Assembly: GCF_014303735.1 (NCBI RefSeq)
Contig: NZ_CP060296.1
Location: 2,119,501-2,183,500, forward strand
Direction of reading: 5' to 3'
From: Variovorax sp. PAMC28562
GTDB lineage: Bacteria > Pseudomonadota > Gammaproteobacteria > Burkholderiales > Burkholderiaceae_C
DNA: 64,000 nucleotides
A program made the translations under genes and the position numbers. Below, piece by piece: positions 21,091 through 30,485 of this stretch (positions within the stretch are counted from its first letter, which is position 1; each line of letters opens with the position of its first letter). The notes beneath the pieces are model-generated. The model did no database searches. It was given only the letters and a program-made list of their open reading frames with translations, and had not been told where the DNA came from.

Positions 21091-21597
21091 ATGCAACGCT
21101 CCAACAAAGATATATGGGTCGGGCTCTTCGTGCTGATCGGCGCGGCAGCGCTGTTGTTTCTCGCACTGCAATCAGCGAACTTGCTGAGCCTCAACTTTCA
21201 AAAGACTTACAGCGTCACGGCCCGCTTCGACAACATAGGTGGCCTCAAGCCACAGACGGCGGTCAAGAGCGCTGGTGTGGTGGTCGGGCGCGTCGAATCG
21301 ATCACGTTCGACGACAAGAACTTTCAGGCAAGCGTGACGCTTGGGTTACAGAACCGCTACAGTTTCCCGAAAGACAGTTCCCTGAAAATTTTGACGAGCG
21401 GCCTGCTGGGTGAGCAATACATCGGGATTCAGGCCGGCGCAGACGAGAAAAATCTTCAGGCAGGCGACACGATCACCGACACCCAGTCGGCCGTCGTTCT
21501 CGAGAATCTGATCAGCCAGTTTTTGTTCAGCAAGGCGGCAGACGGAAATACGCCGCCAGCAGCCCCAGCGACCCAAGCGACTCCTAATAAAAAATGA
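21091..21597 (+). CDS. mlaD: Phospholipid-binding MCE protein MlaD
   Basis: Inner-membrane-anchored MCE-domain protein forming a hexameric ring in the MlaFEDB complex. One N-terminal membrane helix (about residues 9-28) and a single MCE domain (about 38-118; ARFDNIGGLKPQTAVKSAGVVVG). The C-terminal helical region with LENLISQFLFS probably lines the pore. It ends in a Pro/Ala-rich tail. Length 168 residues, typical. The stop overlaps the mlaA ATG. Confidence 0.94.
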   Translation: MQRSNKDIWVGLFVLIGAAALLFLALQSANLLSLNFQKTYSVTARFDNIGGLKPQTAVKSAGVVVGRVESITFDDKNFQASVTLGLQNRYSFPKDSSLKILTSGLLGEQYIGIQAGADEKNLQAGDTITDTQSAVVLENLISQFLFSKAADGNTPPAAPATQATPNKK

Positions 21598-22343
21598 AAA
21601 CTACGATTGATTCGATGAGCGCTACCAAGAACATGGTGCGCTTTGCCCATTGGGCGACTGCGGCAGTCTTGCTTGCGTCGACGTTCGGCTGTGCAGCGGT
21701 CAGCGGCCAGGCGCCTAATCCGGCCGACCCTCTCGAGCCGTTCAACCGAAGCGTTTTCCGTTTCAACGAAGGCGTCGACCGAGCTGTGCTCCGCCCTGTT
21801 GCGACGGCTTACCGCGACACACTTCCGCTGATGGTGCGCACCGGTGTCAGCAACTTCTTCGGCAATCTCGGAGACGTCTGGAGCCTGGCAAATAACGTGA
21901 TGCAGCTCAAGCTGCAAAACAGCGCCGAAACTTTCATGCGTCTTAACGTCAACACCATCTTTGGTCTGGGTGGCTTGCTCGACATCGCCTCGGAAGCCGG
22001 TATCGAGCGTCATCGCGAAGATTTCGGGCAGACACTTGGGCGCTGGGGTGTTCCTACGGGGCCCTATGTGGTTTTGCCGTTGCTTGGCCCGTCGACGGTC
22101 CGCGATACCGCCGCGTTGCCTGTCGATCACTATGGTGATGTGCTGTCGGTCGTGCACGACATTGGCGCACGAAACTCGCTCTACGCATTGAGAGTCGTCG
22201 ACGAGCGCGCCACTTTCTTGCGAGCCGGTCAAATGCTTGACGAAATAGCGCTCGACAAGTATTCGTTTACGCGGGACGCGTTCATGCAGCATCGCCGCAG
22301 TGAAGTCTCAGGTGGCAGCGCCTCGGGCGGTGATGGCGAGTAG
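21594..22343 (+). CDS. mlaA: Outer-membrane lipoprotein MlaA (VacJ)
   Basis: Outer-membrane lipoprotein that removes mislocalised phospholipids from the outer leaflet and passes them to MlaC. The signal peptide ends at a lipobox-like STFGC (Cys about residue 33, counting from the ATG at 21594). The family signature DPLEPFNRSVFRFNEGVD follows, then the NVMQLKLQNSAETFMRL amphipathic region and GPYVVLPLLGPSTVRD. The ATG at 21594 overlaps the mlaD stop; an ATG at 21615 is equally possible. In E. coli mlaA is unlinked; inclusion in the operon is usual in Betaproteobacteria. Confidence 0.94.
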   Translation: MKTTIDSMSATKNMVRFAHWATAAVLLASTFGCAAVSGQAPNPADPLEPFNRSVFRFNEGVDRAVLRPVATAYRDTLPLMVRTGVSNFFGNLGDVWSLANNVMQLKLQNSAETFMRLNVNTIFGLGGLLDIASEAGIERHREDFGQTLGRWGVPTGPYVVLPLLGPSTVRDTAALPVDHYGDVLSVVHDIGARNSLYALRVVDERATFLRAGQMLDEIALDKYSFTRDAFMQHRRSEVSGGSASGGDGE

Positions 22344-22355
22344 GCCGAAAAATGG

Positions 22356-22408
22356 CCACTGGCAATTCTTTTGTGCTTTGCATACGTTTACAAGCAGTGG
22401 CGATTGCC
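22356..22408. promoter_or_regulatory. Interleaved inverted repeats in the mlaA-mlaC gap
   Basis: The 141-base gap between mlaA and mlaC is the largest inside this operon. CCACTG (22356-22361) can pair with CAGTGG (22395-22400), and GGCAAT (22361-22366) with ATTGCC (22403-22408). The pairs interleave, so the RNA would have to choose between them or form a pseudoknot-like fold. An internal promoter for mlaC is also possible here. Function is not established. Confidence 0.25.
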
Positions 22409-22484
22409 TGGGGAACCCTGTAGTCGGCGCCTCGCTCCAAACCGTTTCGACAGCAACACAGTTATTTTGCGGAGACTGAATCAA

Positions 22485-23144
22485 ATGAAATCCACCACCA
22501 TATTGCCGCGCAGAACTCTTGGGCGATTCGTGCTCGCCAGCGTGCTTCTGCTGGGCGGCGCAATGTCTGCCGTATCGTCCGCTCGGGCCGCGGATGAGTC
22601 GCCCGATGCGCTTGTAAAGCGCATTACCGCCGACGTCCTCGATACGATCAAAGCGGACACGTCGATCAAGGCCGGCGACACACGCAAGATCATGGCGCTG
22701 GTCGACAGCAAGATCATGCCGAACCTCGACTTCCAGCGCATGACCTCGTCGGCGGTCGGACCGGCTTGGCGTCAAGCCACCCCTGAGCAGCAAAAGCGGC
22801 TGCAGGATGAGTTCAAGTTGCTGCTGGTCCGTACTTACGCTGGCGCGTTGGACCAGGTGAGCGATCAAACCGTGACGGTTCGCCCGTACCGTGGCGCGCC
22901 GGACGACAAGGAAGCACTGGTGCGTACTGAAGTGCGTGGCCGTGGCGATCCGGTTCAACTCGACTACCGCCTGGTGCGCACGCCGGGCGATGGAAGCGGC
23001 TGGAAGGTCTACAACCTGAATGTTTTGGGCGTCTGGCTGGTGGATACTTACCGCACCCAGTTCGCCGAGCAGATCAACAGCAAGGGCATCGACGGTTTGA
23101 TCGCGGCGCTGGCGGCACGCAACAAGACCGACGCCAAGAGCTGA
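22485..23144 (+). CDS. mlaC: Periplasmic phospholipid-binding protein MlaC
   Basis: Soluble periplasmic carrier that shuttles phospholipids between MlaA at the outer membrane and MlaD. The ATG at 22485 with an upstream GGAGA gives 219 residues. It has a Sec signal peptide (about 1-32, cleavage near ARA) and the mature MlaC/Ttg2D fold with MPNLDFQRMTSSAVG, the KLLLVRTYAGAL helix and VRTEVRGRGDPVQLDYRL strands. The frame is open further upstream, but that extension has no signal-peptide logic. Confidence 0.94.
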   Translation: MKSTTILPRRTLGRFVLASVLLLGGAMSAVSSARAADESPDALVKRITADVLDTIKADTSIKAGDTRKIMALVDSKIMPNLDFQRMTSSAVGPAWRQATPEQQKRLQDEFKLLLVRTYAGALDQVSDQTVTVRPYRGAPDDKEALVRTEVRGRGDPVQLDYRLVRTPGDGSGWKVYNLNVLGVWLVDTYRTQFAEQINSKGIDGLIAALAARNKTDAKS

Positions 23145-23165
23145 TATCGCCACCGCTTCAAACAC

Positions 23166-23447
23166 ATGATGCTTGTCCTGCCCTCCAAGCTCACGCATGA
23201 AGAGGCACCTGCGTGCATGCGCATGCTGCAGCAGGGCATGGCAGGCCAGTCGGAGCCCGGTACGGCGACAGTCATCGATGCCAGTGCGCTTTCGCATTTC
23301 GATTCGTCGGCGATCGCGGTGCTGCTCGAATGCCGTCGTGAAGCCAGCGCGCTCGGGCGCGGTTTTGCCGTCAAGGGGCTCTCGGCCCGCTTGCGTGAAC
23401 TGGCCTCGCTCTACGGTGTTGCCGGCCTGTTGCCTGCCGCTCCTTGA
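23166..23447 (+). CDS. mlaB: STAS-domain protein MlaB
   Basis: Small cytoplasmic STAS protein (93 residues) that binds MlaF and is needed for MlaFEDB assembly and ATPase activity. The STAS core is visible as TVIDASALSHFDSSAIAVLLECRREA, with the conserved Asp-Ser-Ser loop. It is 21 bases after mlaC and completes the mla set. An alternative ATG one codon downstream exists. Confidence 0.9.
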   Translation: MMLVLPSKLTHEEAPACMRMLQQGMAGQSEPGTATVIDASALSHFDSSAIAVLLECRREASALGRGFAVKGLSARLRELASLYGVAGLLPAAP

Positions 23448-23530
23448 AGTGGTGCCGGTGGTCGAATAAGCGCCGTGCTGCCCCTACGGCGCCCCAGATT
23501 CGCGCCGACCCGTAAAATCATCGGCTCCCC

Positions 23531-24478
23531 ATGCCAGCGATCTCCTTTCAATCGGTCTCCAAGACCTATCCTCCCTCCCGTCAACAGCGCGCTCAAGGCA
23601 AACCCGGCTTGCGTGCGGTCGACGATGTCAATTTCCAGATCGAAGAGGGCGAATTCTTCGGCCTCCTGGGCCCGAACGGTGCGGGCAAGACGACGCTGAT
23701 CAGCATGCTCGCCGGGCTTTCGCGCCCGACGACAGGCAGCATCAGCGTCCGCGGCTTCGACGTGCAACGCGACTTTGCCGATGCGCGACGTCAGCTCGGC
23801 GTGGTGCCGCAAGAACTCGTCTTCGACCCTTTCTTCAATGTGCGAGAGTCGTTGCGCATTCAGTCCGGCTACTTCGGCATCAAGAACAACGACGCGTGGA
23901 TTGACGAGCTGTTGCAGAGCCTTGGTCTGGCCGACAAGGCGACCGCCAACATGCGCCAGCTCTCAGGCGGTATGAAGCGTCGCGTGCTGGTGGCTCAGGC
24001 GCTGGTGCACAAGCCTTCCGTGATCGTGCTGGACGAGCCTACCGCCGGTGTCGATGTCGAACTGCGCCAGACGCTCTGGCAATTCATCGCCAAGCTCAAC
24101 AAGCAGGGCAGCACGGTGCTGCTCACCACGCACTACCTCGAAGAAGCCGAAGCGCTATGCAATCGCATCGCGATGCTGAAACAGGGCCGCGTGATTGCGC
24201 TCGACCGCACCAGCGCACTTCTCAGTTCGGCGGCCAGCAACGTGCTCCGTTTCAAGACGGATGCGTCGCTGCCTTGGGCCATCGCCCAACACGCCCGCAT
24301 CACCGGGCGCATCGTGCAGTTGCCCGCGCAAAACGCGCACGAAGTGGAACAACTGCTGACCGCGATCCGCGAAGCTGGCGTGGCGGTGGAAGACGTCGAG
24401 ATGCGCAAGGCCGATCTTGAAGACGTGTTCATCGACCTGATGGCGGGCGAGCGGGCTCCGTTGGAGGTGGCACGATGA
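23531..24478 (+). CDS. ABC-2 type transporter ATP-binding protein
   Basis: ATPase of a two-gene ABC-2 exporter, resembling YadG of E. coli. 315 residues: Walker A GPNGAGKT, the signature LSGGMKRR, Walker B VIVLDEPTAGVD, and a C-terminal regulatory extension ending in DLEDVFIDLM. It follows mlaB after 83 bases, with a possible TAAAAT -10 at about 23515-23520, and overlaps the permease gene by four bases. This exporter between mla and ibaG-murA is conserved in Burkholderiales; its substrate is unknown. An envelope lipid or glycan precursor is a contextual guess. Confidence 0.87.
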   Translation: MPAISFQSVSKTYPPSRQQRAQGKPGLRAVDDVNFQIEEGEFFGLLGPNGAGKTTLISMLAGLSRPTTGSISVRGFDVQRDFADARRQLGVVPQELVFDPFFNVRESLRIQSGYFGIKNNDAWIDELLQSLGLADKATANMRQLSGGMKRRVLVAQALVHKPSVIVLDEPTAGVDVELRQTLWQFIAKLNKQGSTVLLTTHYLEEAEALCNRIAMLKQGRVIALDRTSALLSSAASNVLRFKTDASLPWAIAQHARITGRIVQLPAQNAHEVEQLLTAIREAGVAVEDVEMRKADLEDVFIDLMAGERAPLEVAR

Positions 24479-25239
24479 TCGCCGTCACAGGTTGGCACGC
24501 GTTGCTCTACAAGGAGGTGCTGCGCTTCTGGAAAGTTGGATTCCAGACGGTCGGGGCGCCTGTTCTCACCGCGGTGCTTTACCTCATGGTGTTCGGCCAC
24601 GTGCTTGAAAACCACGTCAAGGTGTATGGCTCCGTCAGCTACACCGCGTTCCTGATTCCGGGTCTGGTGATGATGAGCGTGCTGCAAAACGCGTTCGCGA
24701 ACAGCTCCTCGTCGATCATCCAGAGCAAGATCATGGGCAGCATGGTGTTCGTGTTGCTGACGCCGCTGTCGCACTGGGGCTGGTTCTTTGCTTACGTCGG
24801 TTCGTCGATCATCCGCGGCTTGGCAGTGGGGCTCGGCGTTTTCATCGTGACCATCTTCTTCGCCATGCCGCCGTTCGCGGCGCCGGTGTGGATCCTCGTG
24901 TTCGCGTTTTTGGGCTCGGCAATGCTCGGAACACTCGGTTTGATCGCTGGCCTGTGGGCTGAAAAGTTCGATCAAATGGCGGTGTTCCAGAACTTCCTCA
25001 TCATGCCGATGACCTTTTTGTCGGGAGTGTTCTATTCAATCGGATCGCTGCCGCCGTTCTGGCAGGCCGTCAGTCACCTTAATCCGTTTTTCTACATGAT
25101 CGACGGCTTCCGCTACGGCTTTTTCGGCGTGAGCGATGCGTCGCCTTGGCTCAGCTTCGGCATTGTCGGAGTCGCTTGGCTCGTCGTGAGCGCCATCGCC
25201 GTCAATCTGCTGCGCATTGGTTACAAGATTCGGGGCTGA
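24475..25239 (+). CDS. ABC-2 type transporter permease
   Basis: Permease partner of the preceding ATPase, YadH/NodJ-like. 254 residues with about six membrane segments. The ABC-2 signature region includes MTFLSGVFYSIGSLPPFWQAVSHLNPFFYMIDGFRYGFFG. The ATG at 24475 overlaps the ATPase stop; the gene ends six bases before ibaG. Substrate unknown. Confidence 0.88.
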   Translation: MIAVTGWHALLYKEVLRFWKVGFQTVGAPVLTAVLYLMVFGHVLENHVKVYGSVSYTAFLIPGLVMMSVLQNAFANSSSSIIQSKIMGSMVFVLLTPLSHWGWFFAYVGSSIIRGLAVGLGVFIVTIFFAMPPFAAPVWILVFAFLGSAMLGTLGLIAGLWAEKFDQMAVFQNFLIMPMTFLSGVFYSIGSLPPFWQAVSHLNPFFYMIDGFRYGFFGVSDASPWLSFGIVGVAWLVVSAIAVNLLRIGYKIRG

Positions 25240-25244
25240 GCAAG

Positions 25245-25487
25245 ATGACATCCGATGAACTTCAATCGATCATTCAATCCGGCTTGCCGTGTGAGCACAT
25301 CATGCTGGAAGGTGACGGCCGGCATTGGTATGCCACCATCGTGTCGGCGGAATTCGAAGGCAAGCGCGCCATCCAGCGACATCAGCGCGTCTACGCCACC
25401 CTCGGTGCGAAAATGCATACAGACGAAGTGCACGCACTCTCGATGAAGACTTTCACGCCGACCGAATGGGCGGCGTCGCAAACATAG
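25245..25487 (+). CDS. ibaG: BolA/IbaG family iron-sulfur metabolism protein
   Basis: Small BolA-like protein (80 residues). Proteins of this family pair with monothiol glutaredoxins in Fe-S handling; IbaG of E. coli lies next to murA and affects acid tolerance. The BolA core is visible as HIMLEGDGRHWYATIVSAEFEGK, then RHQRVYATLG and DEVHALSMKTFTP. The ATG at 25245 is six bases after the permease stop. Adjacency to murA matches the E. coli mla-ibaG-murA order. Confidence 0.92.
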   Translation: MTSDELQSIIQSGLPCEHIMLEGDGRHWYATIVSAEFEGKRAIQRHQRVYATLGAKMHTDEVHALSMKTFTPTEWAASQT

Positions 25488-25541
25488 CGGCTGCATTTTT
25501 GACAGCCGCCCGATGGCCCTGATTTTTTCGCTGGATTCTCG

Positions 25542-26831
25542 ATGGACAAACTTCTTATTCGCGGTGGGCGCACGCTCCAGGGCGAAGTGCTCATTTCCGG
25601 CGCCAAGAACGCCGCGCTGCCCGAGTTGTGCGCGGCGCTGCTGACCGACCAGCCGGTGACGCTGCGCAATGTGCCGCGTCTGCAAGACGTGTCGACGATG
25701 CTCAAGCTGGTCCGCAACATGGGCGTCGCGGCCGAGCGCGACGACAACGGCATGGTGCGGCTCGACGCGAGCGATCTGACCAATCCGGAAGCGCCGTACG
25801 AACTGGTCAAAACCATGCGCGCCTCGGTACTGGCGCTCGGCCCGCTGCTGGCGCGCTTCGGTCACGCCAAGGTGTCGCTGCCGGGCGGCTGCGCCATCGG
25901 ATCGCGTCCGGTCGACCAGCACATCAAGGGCCTGCAGGCCATGGGCGCCGAGATCGTCGTCGAGCACGGTTACATGATCGCGCGGCTGCCGGAGGGCCGT
26001 ACGCGGCTGCGTGGCGCCAGCATCCTGACCGACATGGTGACGGTGACCGGCACCGAAAATTTCTTGATGGCTGCGGCCCTGGCCGAGGGTGAAACGCTGC
26101 TCGAAAATGCGGCGCAAGAACCCGAGATCGTCGACCTTGCTGAAATGCTCATCAAGATGGGCGCGAAGATCGAAGGCCACGGCACCAGCCACATCCGTGT
26201 CCAGGGCGTTGCCAAACTGCATGGCTGCGAACACGCAGTGGTGGCCGACCGCATCGAGGCCGGCACGTTCCTCTGTGCGGTGGCGGCCACCGGCGGCAAT
26301 GTGCTGCTGCGCCATGCACGCGCCGAGCACATGGACGCGGTGATCGACAAGCTGCGCGAGGCCGGCTGCAAGGTGGCTGCGGAAGCGGGCGGCGTGCGCA
26401 TCAGCTCGCAGGGGCCGGCGCACGCGCACCTTACGGCGCAGAGCTTCAGCACCACCGAGTACCCGGGCTTTCCGACCGACATGCAGGCGCAGTTCATGGC
26501 ACTCAACGTGATCGCCAAGGGCGCCTCGATGGTCACGGAAACCATCTTCGAGAACCGCTTCATGCATGTGAACGAAATGGTTCGTCTCGGCGCGACCATT
26601 CACGTCGAAGGCAAGGTTGCGATGGTCGAGGGTGTAAAGCAGCTGTCGGGCGCCACGGTCATGGCGACCGATCTGCGAGCCTCCGCCAGCCTGGTCATCG
26701 CCGGCCTGGTGGCCGACGGTGAGACACTCATCGACCGCATTTACCACCTCGACCGCGGCTACGACCGCATGGAAACCAAGCTGCGCGGCCTGGGTGCCGA
26801 CATCGAGCGCCTGACAGGAGCGCCTGCTTGA
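25542..26831 (+). CDS. murA: UDP-N-acetylglucosamine 1-carboxyvinyltransferase
   Basis: First committed enzyme of peptidoglycan synthesis; transfers enolpyruvate from PEP to UDP-GlcNAc in the cytosol. 429 residues. It begins [27 protein letters not shown]. The catalytic, fosfomycin-reactive Cys is in [12 protein letters not shown] (about residue 117). The [18 protein letters not shown] and [15 protein letters not shown] motifs are present. The stop overlaps the hisG TTG start. Confidence 0.97.
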   Translation: MDKLLIRGGRTLQGEVLISGAKNAALPELCAALLTDQPVTLRNVPRLQDVSTMLKLVRNMGVAAERDDNGMVRLDASDLTNPEAPYELVKTMRASVLALGPLLARFGHAKVSLPGGCAIGSRPVDQHIKGLQAMGAEIVVEHGYMIARLPEGRTRLRGASILTDMVTVTGTENFLMAAALAEGETLLENAAQEPEIVDLAEMLIKMGAKIEGHGTSHIRVQGVAKLHGCEHAVVADRIEAGTFLCAVAATGGNVLLRHARAEHMDAVIDKLREAGCKVAAEAGGVRISSQGPAHAHLTAQSFSTTEYPGFPTDMQAQFMALNVIAKGASMVTETIFENRFMHVNEMVRLGATIHVEGKVAMVEGVKQLSGATVMATDLRASASLVIAGLVADGETLIDRIYHLDRGYDRMETKLRGLGADIERLTGAPA

Positions 26832-27472
26832 TCACGCTGGCCTTATCAAAAGGGCGCATCTTCGACGAGACGCTGCCCATGCTGGCCGCGGCCGGGATCG
26901 AGGTCACTGAAGACCCTGAAAAATCGCGCAAGCTGATTCTCGCGACCAACCAGCCCGATGTGCGCGTGGTGCTGGTCCGGCCGTCCGATGTGCCTACTTA
27001 TGTGCAGTGGGGCGGTGCCGATATCGGGGTCACCGGGCTCGACACCATGATCGAGCACGGCAACGCCGGCTTGTATCTGCCGCTCGACCTGAAGATCGCC
27101 GCCTGCCGCATGAGCGTGGCGGCGCGCGCCGACTTCGACTACGCCCATGCAGTGCGACAGGGCTCGCGCCTGAAGATCGCCACCAAGTTCGTCGGCATCG
27201 CGCGCGACTTCTTCGCCGTCAAGGGCGTGCACGTCGACCTCATCAAGCTCTACGGCAGCATGGAACTGGCGCCACTCACCGGGCTGGCCGACGCGATCGT
27301 CGACATCGTTTCGACCGGCAACACGCTGCGGGCCAACAACCTGGTCGAGGTGGAGCACATCATGGAAATCAGCGCCCGACTGGTGGTGAACCAAGCGGCG
27401 CTCAAGCTCAAACGCGAGCCCATCCGCCGCATCATCGATGCGTTCGCGTCGGCGATTGCGACGACATCTTGA
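26828..27472 (+). CDS. hisG: ATP phosphoribosyltransferase, short form
   Basis: Catalyses the first step of histidine synthesis (ATP + PRPP to PR-ATP). At 214 residues it is the short HisG form, lacking the C-terminal regulatory domain. This form needs the HisRS-like subunit HisZ, which is not in the window. Motifs: [27 protein letters not shown], and the PRPP-binding region [18 protein letters not shown]. The start is a TTG at 26828 overlapping the murA stop. Confidence 0.95.
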   Translation: MITLALSKGRIFDETLPMLAAAGIEVTEDPEKSRKLILATNQPDVRVVLVRPSDVPTYVQWGGADIGVTGLDTMIEHGNAGLYLPLDLKIAACRMSVAARADFDYAHAVRQGSRLKIATKFVGIARDFFAVKGVHVDLIKLYGSMELAPLTGLADAIVDIVSTGNTLRANNLVEVEHIMEISARLVVNQAALKLKREPIRRIIDAFASAIATTS

Positions 27473-27522
27473 TCCTCGCGCCGTGACTCTTTCCGCCTTC
27501 TTCCCTCCGATCCTTTGACGTC

Positions 27523-28854
27523 ATGAAATTGACCGCCTACCCAGCGCGACTCTCCACTGCATCGGCCAATTTCGAGGCCGAGTTCAAAGCGCGACTTCAT
27601 TGGTCCGCCGAGGCGGATGCCGCCATCGAAAAAGTGGCGGCCGACATCCTCGCCGACGTACAACAGCGCGGCGATGCGGCGGTGCTCGCGTACACGCGCC
27701 GCTTCGACGGGCTCGATGCCGCATCGATGCAGCAAATCGAGCTCACGCAGGCGGAAATGAAAGCCGCTTTCGAGGAGTTGCCCGCCGTGCAGCGCGAGGC
27801 GCTCCAGTCCGCGGCTGCACGAGTGCGCAGCTTCCATGAGGCGCAGAAAAAGGCATCGGGCGAGAGCTGGCGTTATCGCGACGCCGACGGTACGCTGCTC
27901 GGCCAAAAGGTCACGCCGCTCGACCGCGTCGGCATCTATGTGCCGGGCGGCAAGGCAGCCTATCCGTCGAGCGTGCTGATGAACGCCATTCCCGCCCACG
28001 TCGCCGGAGTTGGCGAAATCATCATGGTCGTGCCGACGCCGCGCGGTGAAAAGAACCCGCTTGTGCTGGCTGCGGCTTATGTCGCCGGCGTTACGCGCGG
28101 CTTCACGATCGGCGGCGCTCAGGCCATTGGCGCGCTGGCTTACGGCACGCAAACCATTCCGGCCGTCGATAAGATCACTGGTCCGGGCAACGCCTACGTG
28201 GCGGCCGCCAAGCGCCGCGTGTTCGGCACCGTCGGCATCGACATGATCGCCGGCCCAAGCGAAATCCTGGTGTTGGCCGACGGCACCACGCCACCCGACT
28301 GGGTTGCTATGGACCTCTTCAGCCAGGCCGAGCACGACGAGTTGGCGCAGAGCGTGTTGTTGAGCCCCGATGCGGCGTACATCGATCGCGTGCAGCAGGA
28401 GATCGATCGGTTGCTGCCCGACATGCCGCGCGCCGGCATCATCGCTGCGTCGTTGAACGGCCGCGGTGCGCTCATCCACACGCGCAGCATGGAAGAAGCC
28501 TGCGAAATCAGCAACCGCATCGCGCCCGAGCATCTGGAGGTGTCGAGCAGCGAGCCGCATCGGTGGGAGCCGCTGCTGCGCCACGCCGGGGCCATTTTTC
28601 TGGGCGCTTTCACCAGTGAAACGCTCGGCGACTACTGCGCTGGGCCGAACCATGTCTTGCCGACGTCCGGCACGGCGCGCTTTTCAAGTCCGCTCGGCGT
28701 CTACGATTTTCAGAAACGCAGTAGTCTGATCGAGGTGAGCGAGCAGGGCGCGCAAACGCTCGGCCCGATAGCCGTCACGCTGGCCGAAGGCGAGGGGCTG
28801 TTCGCCCATGCCCGTGCAGCGGCGATGCGACTGCGCAACTCCCGGGGTTCCTGA
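27523..28854 (+). CDS. hisD: Histidinol dehydrogenase
   Basis: Zinc enzyme performing the last two oxidations from L-histidinol to L-histidine with NAD. 443 residues. Motifs: [50 protein letters not shown] (catalytic Glu/His region) and [18 protein letters not shown]. It lies 50 bases after hisG. Its end is separated from hisC by a small secreted-protein gene. Confidence 0.97.
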   Translation: MKLTAYPARLSTASANFEAEFKARLHWSAEADAAIEKVAADILADVQQRGDAAVLAYTRRFDGLDAASMQQIELTQAEMKAAFEELPAVQREALQSAAARVRSFHEAQKKASGESWRYRDADGTLLGQKVTPLDRVGIYVPGGKAAYPSSVLMNAIPAHVAGVGEIIMVVPTPRGEKNPLVLAAAYVAGVTRGFTIGGAQAIGALAYGTQTIPAVDKITGPGNAYVAAAKRRVFGTVGIDMIAGPSEILVLADGTTPPDWVAMDLFSQAEHDELAQSVLLSPDAAYIDRVQQEIDRLLPDMPRAGIIAASLNGRGALIHTRSMEEACEISNRIAPEHLEVSSSEPHRWEPLLRHAGAIFLGAFTSETLGDYCAGPNHVLPTSGTARFSSPLGVYDFQKRSSLIEVSEQGAQTLGPIAVTLAEGEGLFAHARAAAMRLRNSRGS

Positions 28855-28894
28855 TTTCAGTGCTTCAGTCCTTCAGTCCCGCAACCAATTCGCG

Positions 28895-29302
28895 ATGTCC
28901 GGTATGTTTTCTATGCTGAGGCGCTGGGCCACCTTTCATCGAATTTCAACGCTGACCAATTTGGGCGCGGTGTTCGTATTTGCAGTGTTGTGCACGACTG
29001 CCGCCAATGCGATGACGATCCGCCAGTTCAAGCTGCTCGAAGCAAACGAGAAAAACGGCAAGGTCTACGCCGGCTACTACCTGGTCGGCGTGATGGAGGG
29101 TTTGCGCGAGGCCAGCGAGGCGTCGCAGCGCGAAGGCCGGAAGCCACCGTTCTGCGTCGAGAATCGCAAGCTCGATCCTGAGATGGCGCGCTCGCTCTAC
29201 CAGACAGAATTGAAGCGCAACGCCGAAAGTTATGAAGCCGATATGCCCGTTCAACTGGTGCTGTCGGCAGCGCTCCGCAACAGTTACCGCTGCACGCACT
29301 GA
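28895..29302 (+). CDS. Small secreted protein, Rap1a/Tai-like, in the his operon
   Basis: 135 residues from the ATG at 28895. A hydrophobic stretch at about residues 20-38 ends in TAANA, a plausible signal peptidase site after which the mature protein begins MTIRQFKLLE. The mature part has GYYLVGVMEGL, two cysteines (PFCVEN and near-terminal YRC) and VQLVLSAALRNSY. This spacing resembles the Rap1a/Tai fold, originally described for T6SS immunity proteins and common in single-gene form in Burkholderiales. No toxin gene or T6SS gene is nearby, so I do not call it an immunity protein. Function unknown. Confidence 0.7.
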   Translation: MSGMFSMLRRWATFHRISTLTNLGAVFVFAVLCTTAANAMTIRQFKLLEANEKNGKVYAGYYLVGVMEGLREASEASQREGRKPPFCVENRKLDPEMARSLYQTELKRNAESYEADMPVQLVLSAALRNSYRCTH

Positions 29303-29360
29303 CCGATCCCCGCGACGCACAATCTTGTGACCTCGCAACCTTTCGATCTCCTGATTGCCC

Positions 29361-30485
29361 ATGACTCCTGCATCGTCCGCCGACGTTTCGAACCCCGCGC
29401 TGCAACGCTTTCGCGCCGACGTGAAATCAATGCATGCCTACGCGGTGCAAGACGCGAACGGCATGGTCAAGCTCGACGCGATGGAAAACCCGTTCGGCCT
29501 GCCTCCTGCGCTGCAGGCCGAACTGGGCGCGCGGCTTGGCGCGCTGGCCATCAACCGTTATCCCGGCGATCGAGGTGTGGACCTGCAGCGTGCGCTGGCT
29601 GCGCACGCCCGCATGCCCGAGGGTTTCGCGCTGATGCTCGGCAATGGGTCGGACGAGCTGATTTCGCTTTTGGCGCTGGCGTGCGACCTGCCCGGTGCGA
29701 CGGTGCTGGCGCCGGTGCCCGGCTTTGTGATGTACGCGATGAGCGCGCACTTGCAGGGGCTTCGGTTCGTCGGTGTACCGCTCACCGCTAACTTCGAACT
29801 CGATGAAGCGGCGATGCTGGAAGCGATCGCGCTTGAGAAGCCCGCCATCGTCTACCTCGCTTATCCGAACAATCCCACCGCTAACTTGTGGGACGACGGC
29901 GTTATCGAGAAGATCGTCGATGTGCAAGGCGCGCAGGGCGGCTTGGTCGTGATGGACGAGGCCTACCAGCCCTTCGCTGGCAAAAGCTATATCGGCAGGA
30001 TCGCTAAGCTTAGGCATGTGCTCTTGATGCGCACGCTGAGCAAGTTCGGGTTGGCCGGCGTGAGGCTCGGTTACCTGATGGGCCCGGCAGCGCTCATCGC
30101 CGAGGTCGACAAGGTGCGCCCGCCCTACAACATCAGCGTGCTGAATTGCGAGTGCGCGCTGTTCGCACTTGAGCATGCCGCGGTGTTCGAGGCACAGGCC
30201 GAAACCATCCGCGCCGAGCGCGCCAAGTTGCTCGCCGCGTTGACAGCGTTGCCCGGCGTGACCGTTTGGCCGAGCGACGCCAACATGATCCTGGTGCGCA
30301 TCGAGGGGGATGGGCAGGCTGGCGGCGACCGCGCCGGAAAAACCTTCGATCGCATGAAGGCGCACGGCGTGCTCGTGAAGAACGTTTCTAAAATGCATCC
30401 ACTGCTCGCGAACTGCCTGCGCCTCACAGTCGGAACCGCCGACGAGAACGCTCAGATGCTCGCGGCGATCCGAAAATCCTTATGA
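29361..30485 (+). CDS. hisC: Histidinol-phosphate aminotransferase
   Basis: PLP-dependent class I/II aminotransferase converting imidazole acetol phosphate to histidinol phosphate. Motifs: [12 protein letters not shown], the substrate/PLP region [36 protein letters not shown], and the PLP-binding lysine in [15 protein letters not shown]. The ATG at 29361 gives 374 residues; an in-frame TTG lies two codons upstream. The stop overlaps hisB by four bases. Confidence 0.95.
   Translation: MTPASSADVSNPALQRFRADVKSMHAYAVQDANGMVKLDAMENPFGLPPALQAELGARLGALAINRYPGDRGVDLQRALAAHARMPEGFALMLGNGSDELISLLALACDLPGATVLAPVPGFVMYAMSAHLQGLRFVGVPLTANFELDEAAMLEAIALEKPAIVYLAYPNNPTANLWDDGVIEKIVDVQGAQGGLVVMDEAYQPFAGKSYIGRIAKLRHVLLMRTLSKFGLAGVRLGYLMGPAALIAEVDKVRPPYNISVLNCECALFALEHAAVFEAQAETIRAERAKLLAALTALPGVTVWPSDANMILVRIEGDGQAGGDRAGKTFDRMKAHGVLVKNVSKMHPLLANCLRLTVGTADENAQMLAAIRKSL

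Noticed and set aside
28895..29302. Calling the small secreted protein a T6SS immunity protein
   Set aside because: Resemblance is by fold pattern only; no effector, hcp/vgrG or T6SS gene is present in the window.
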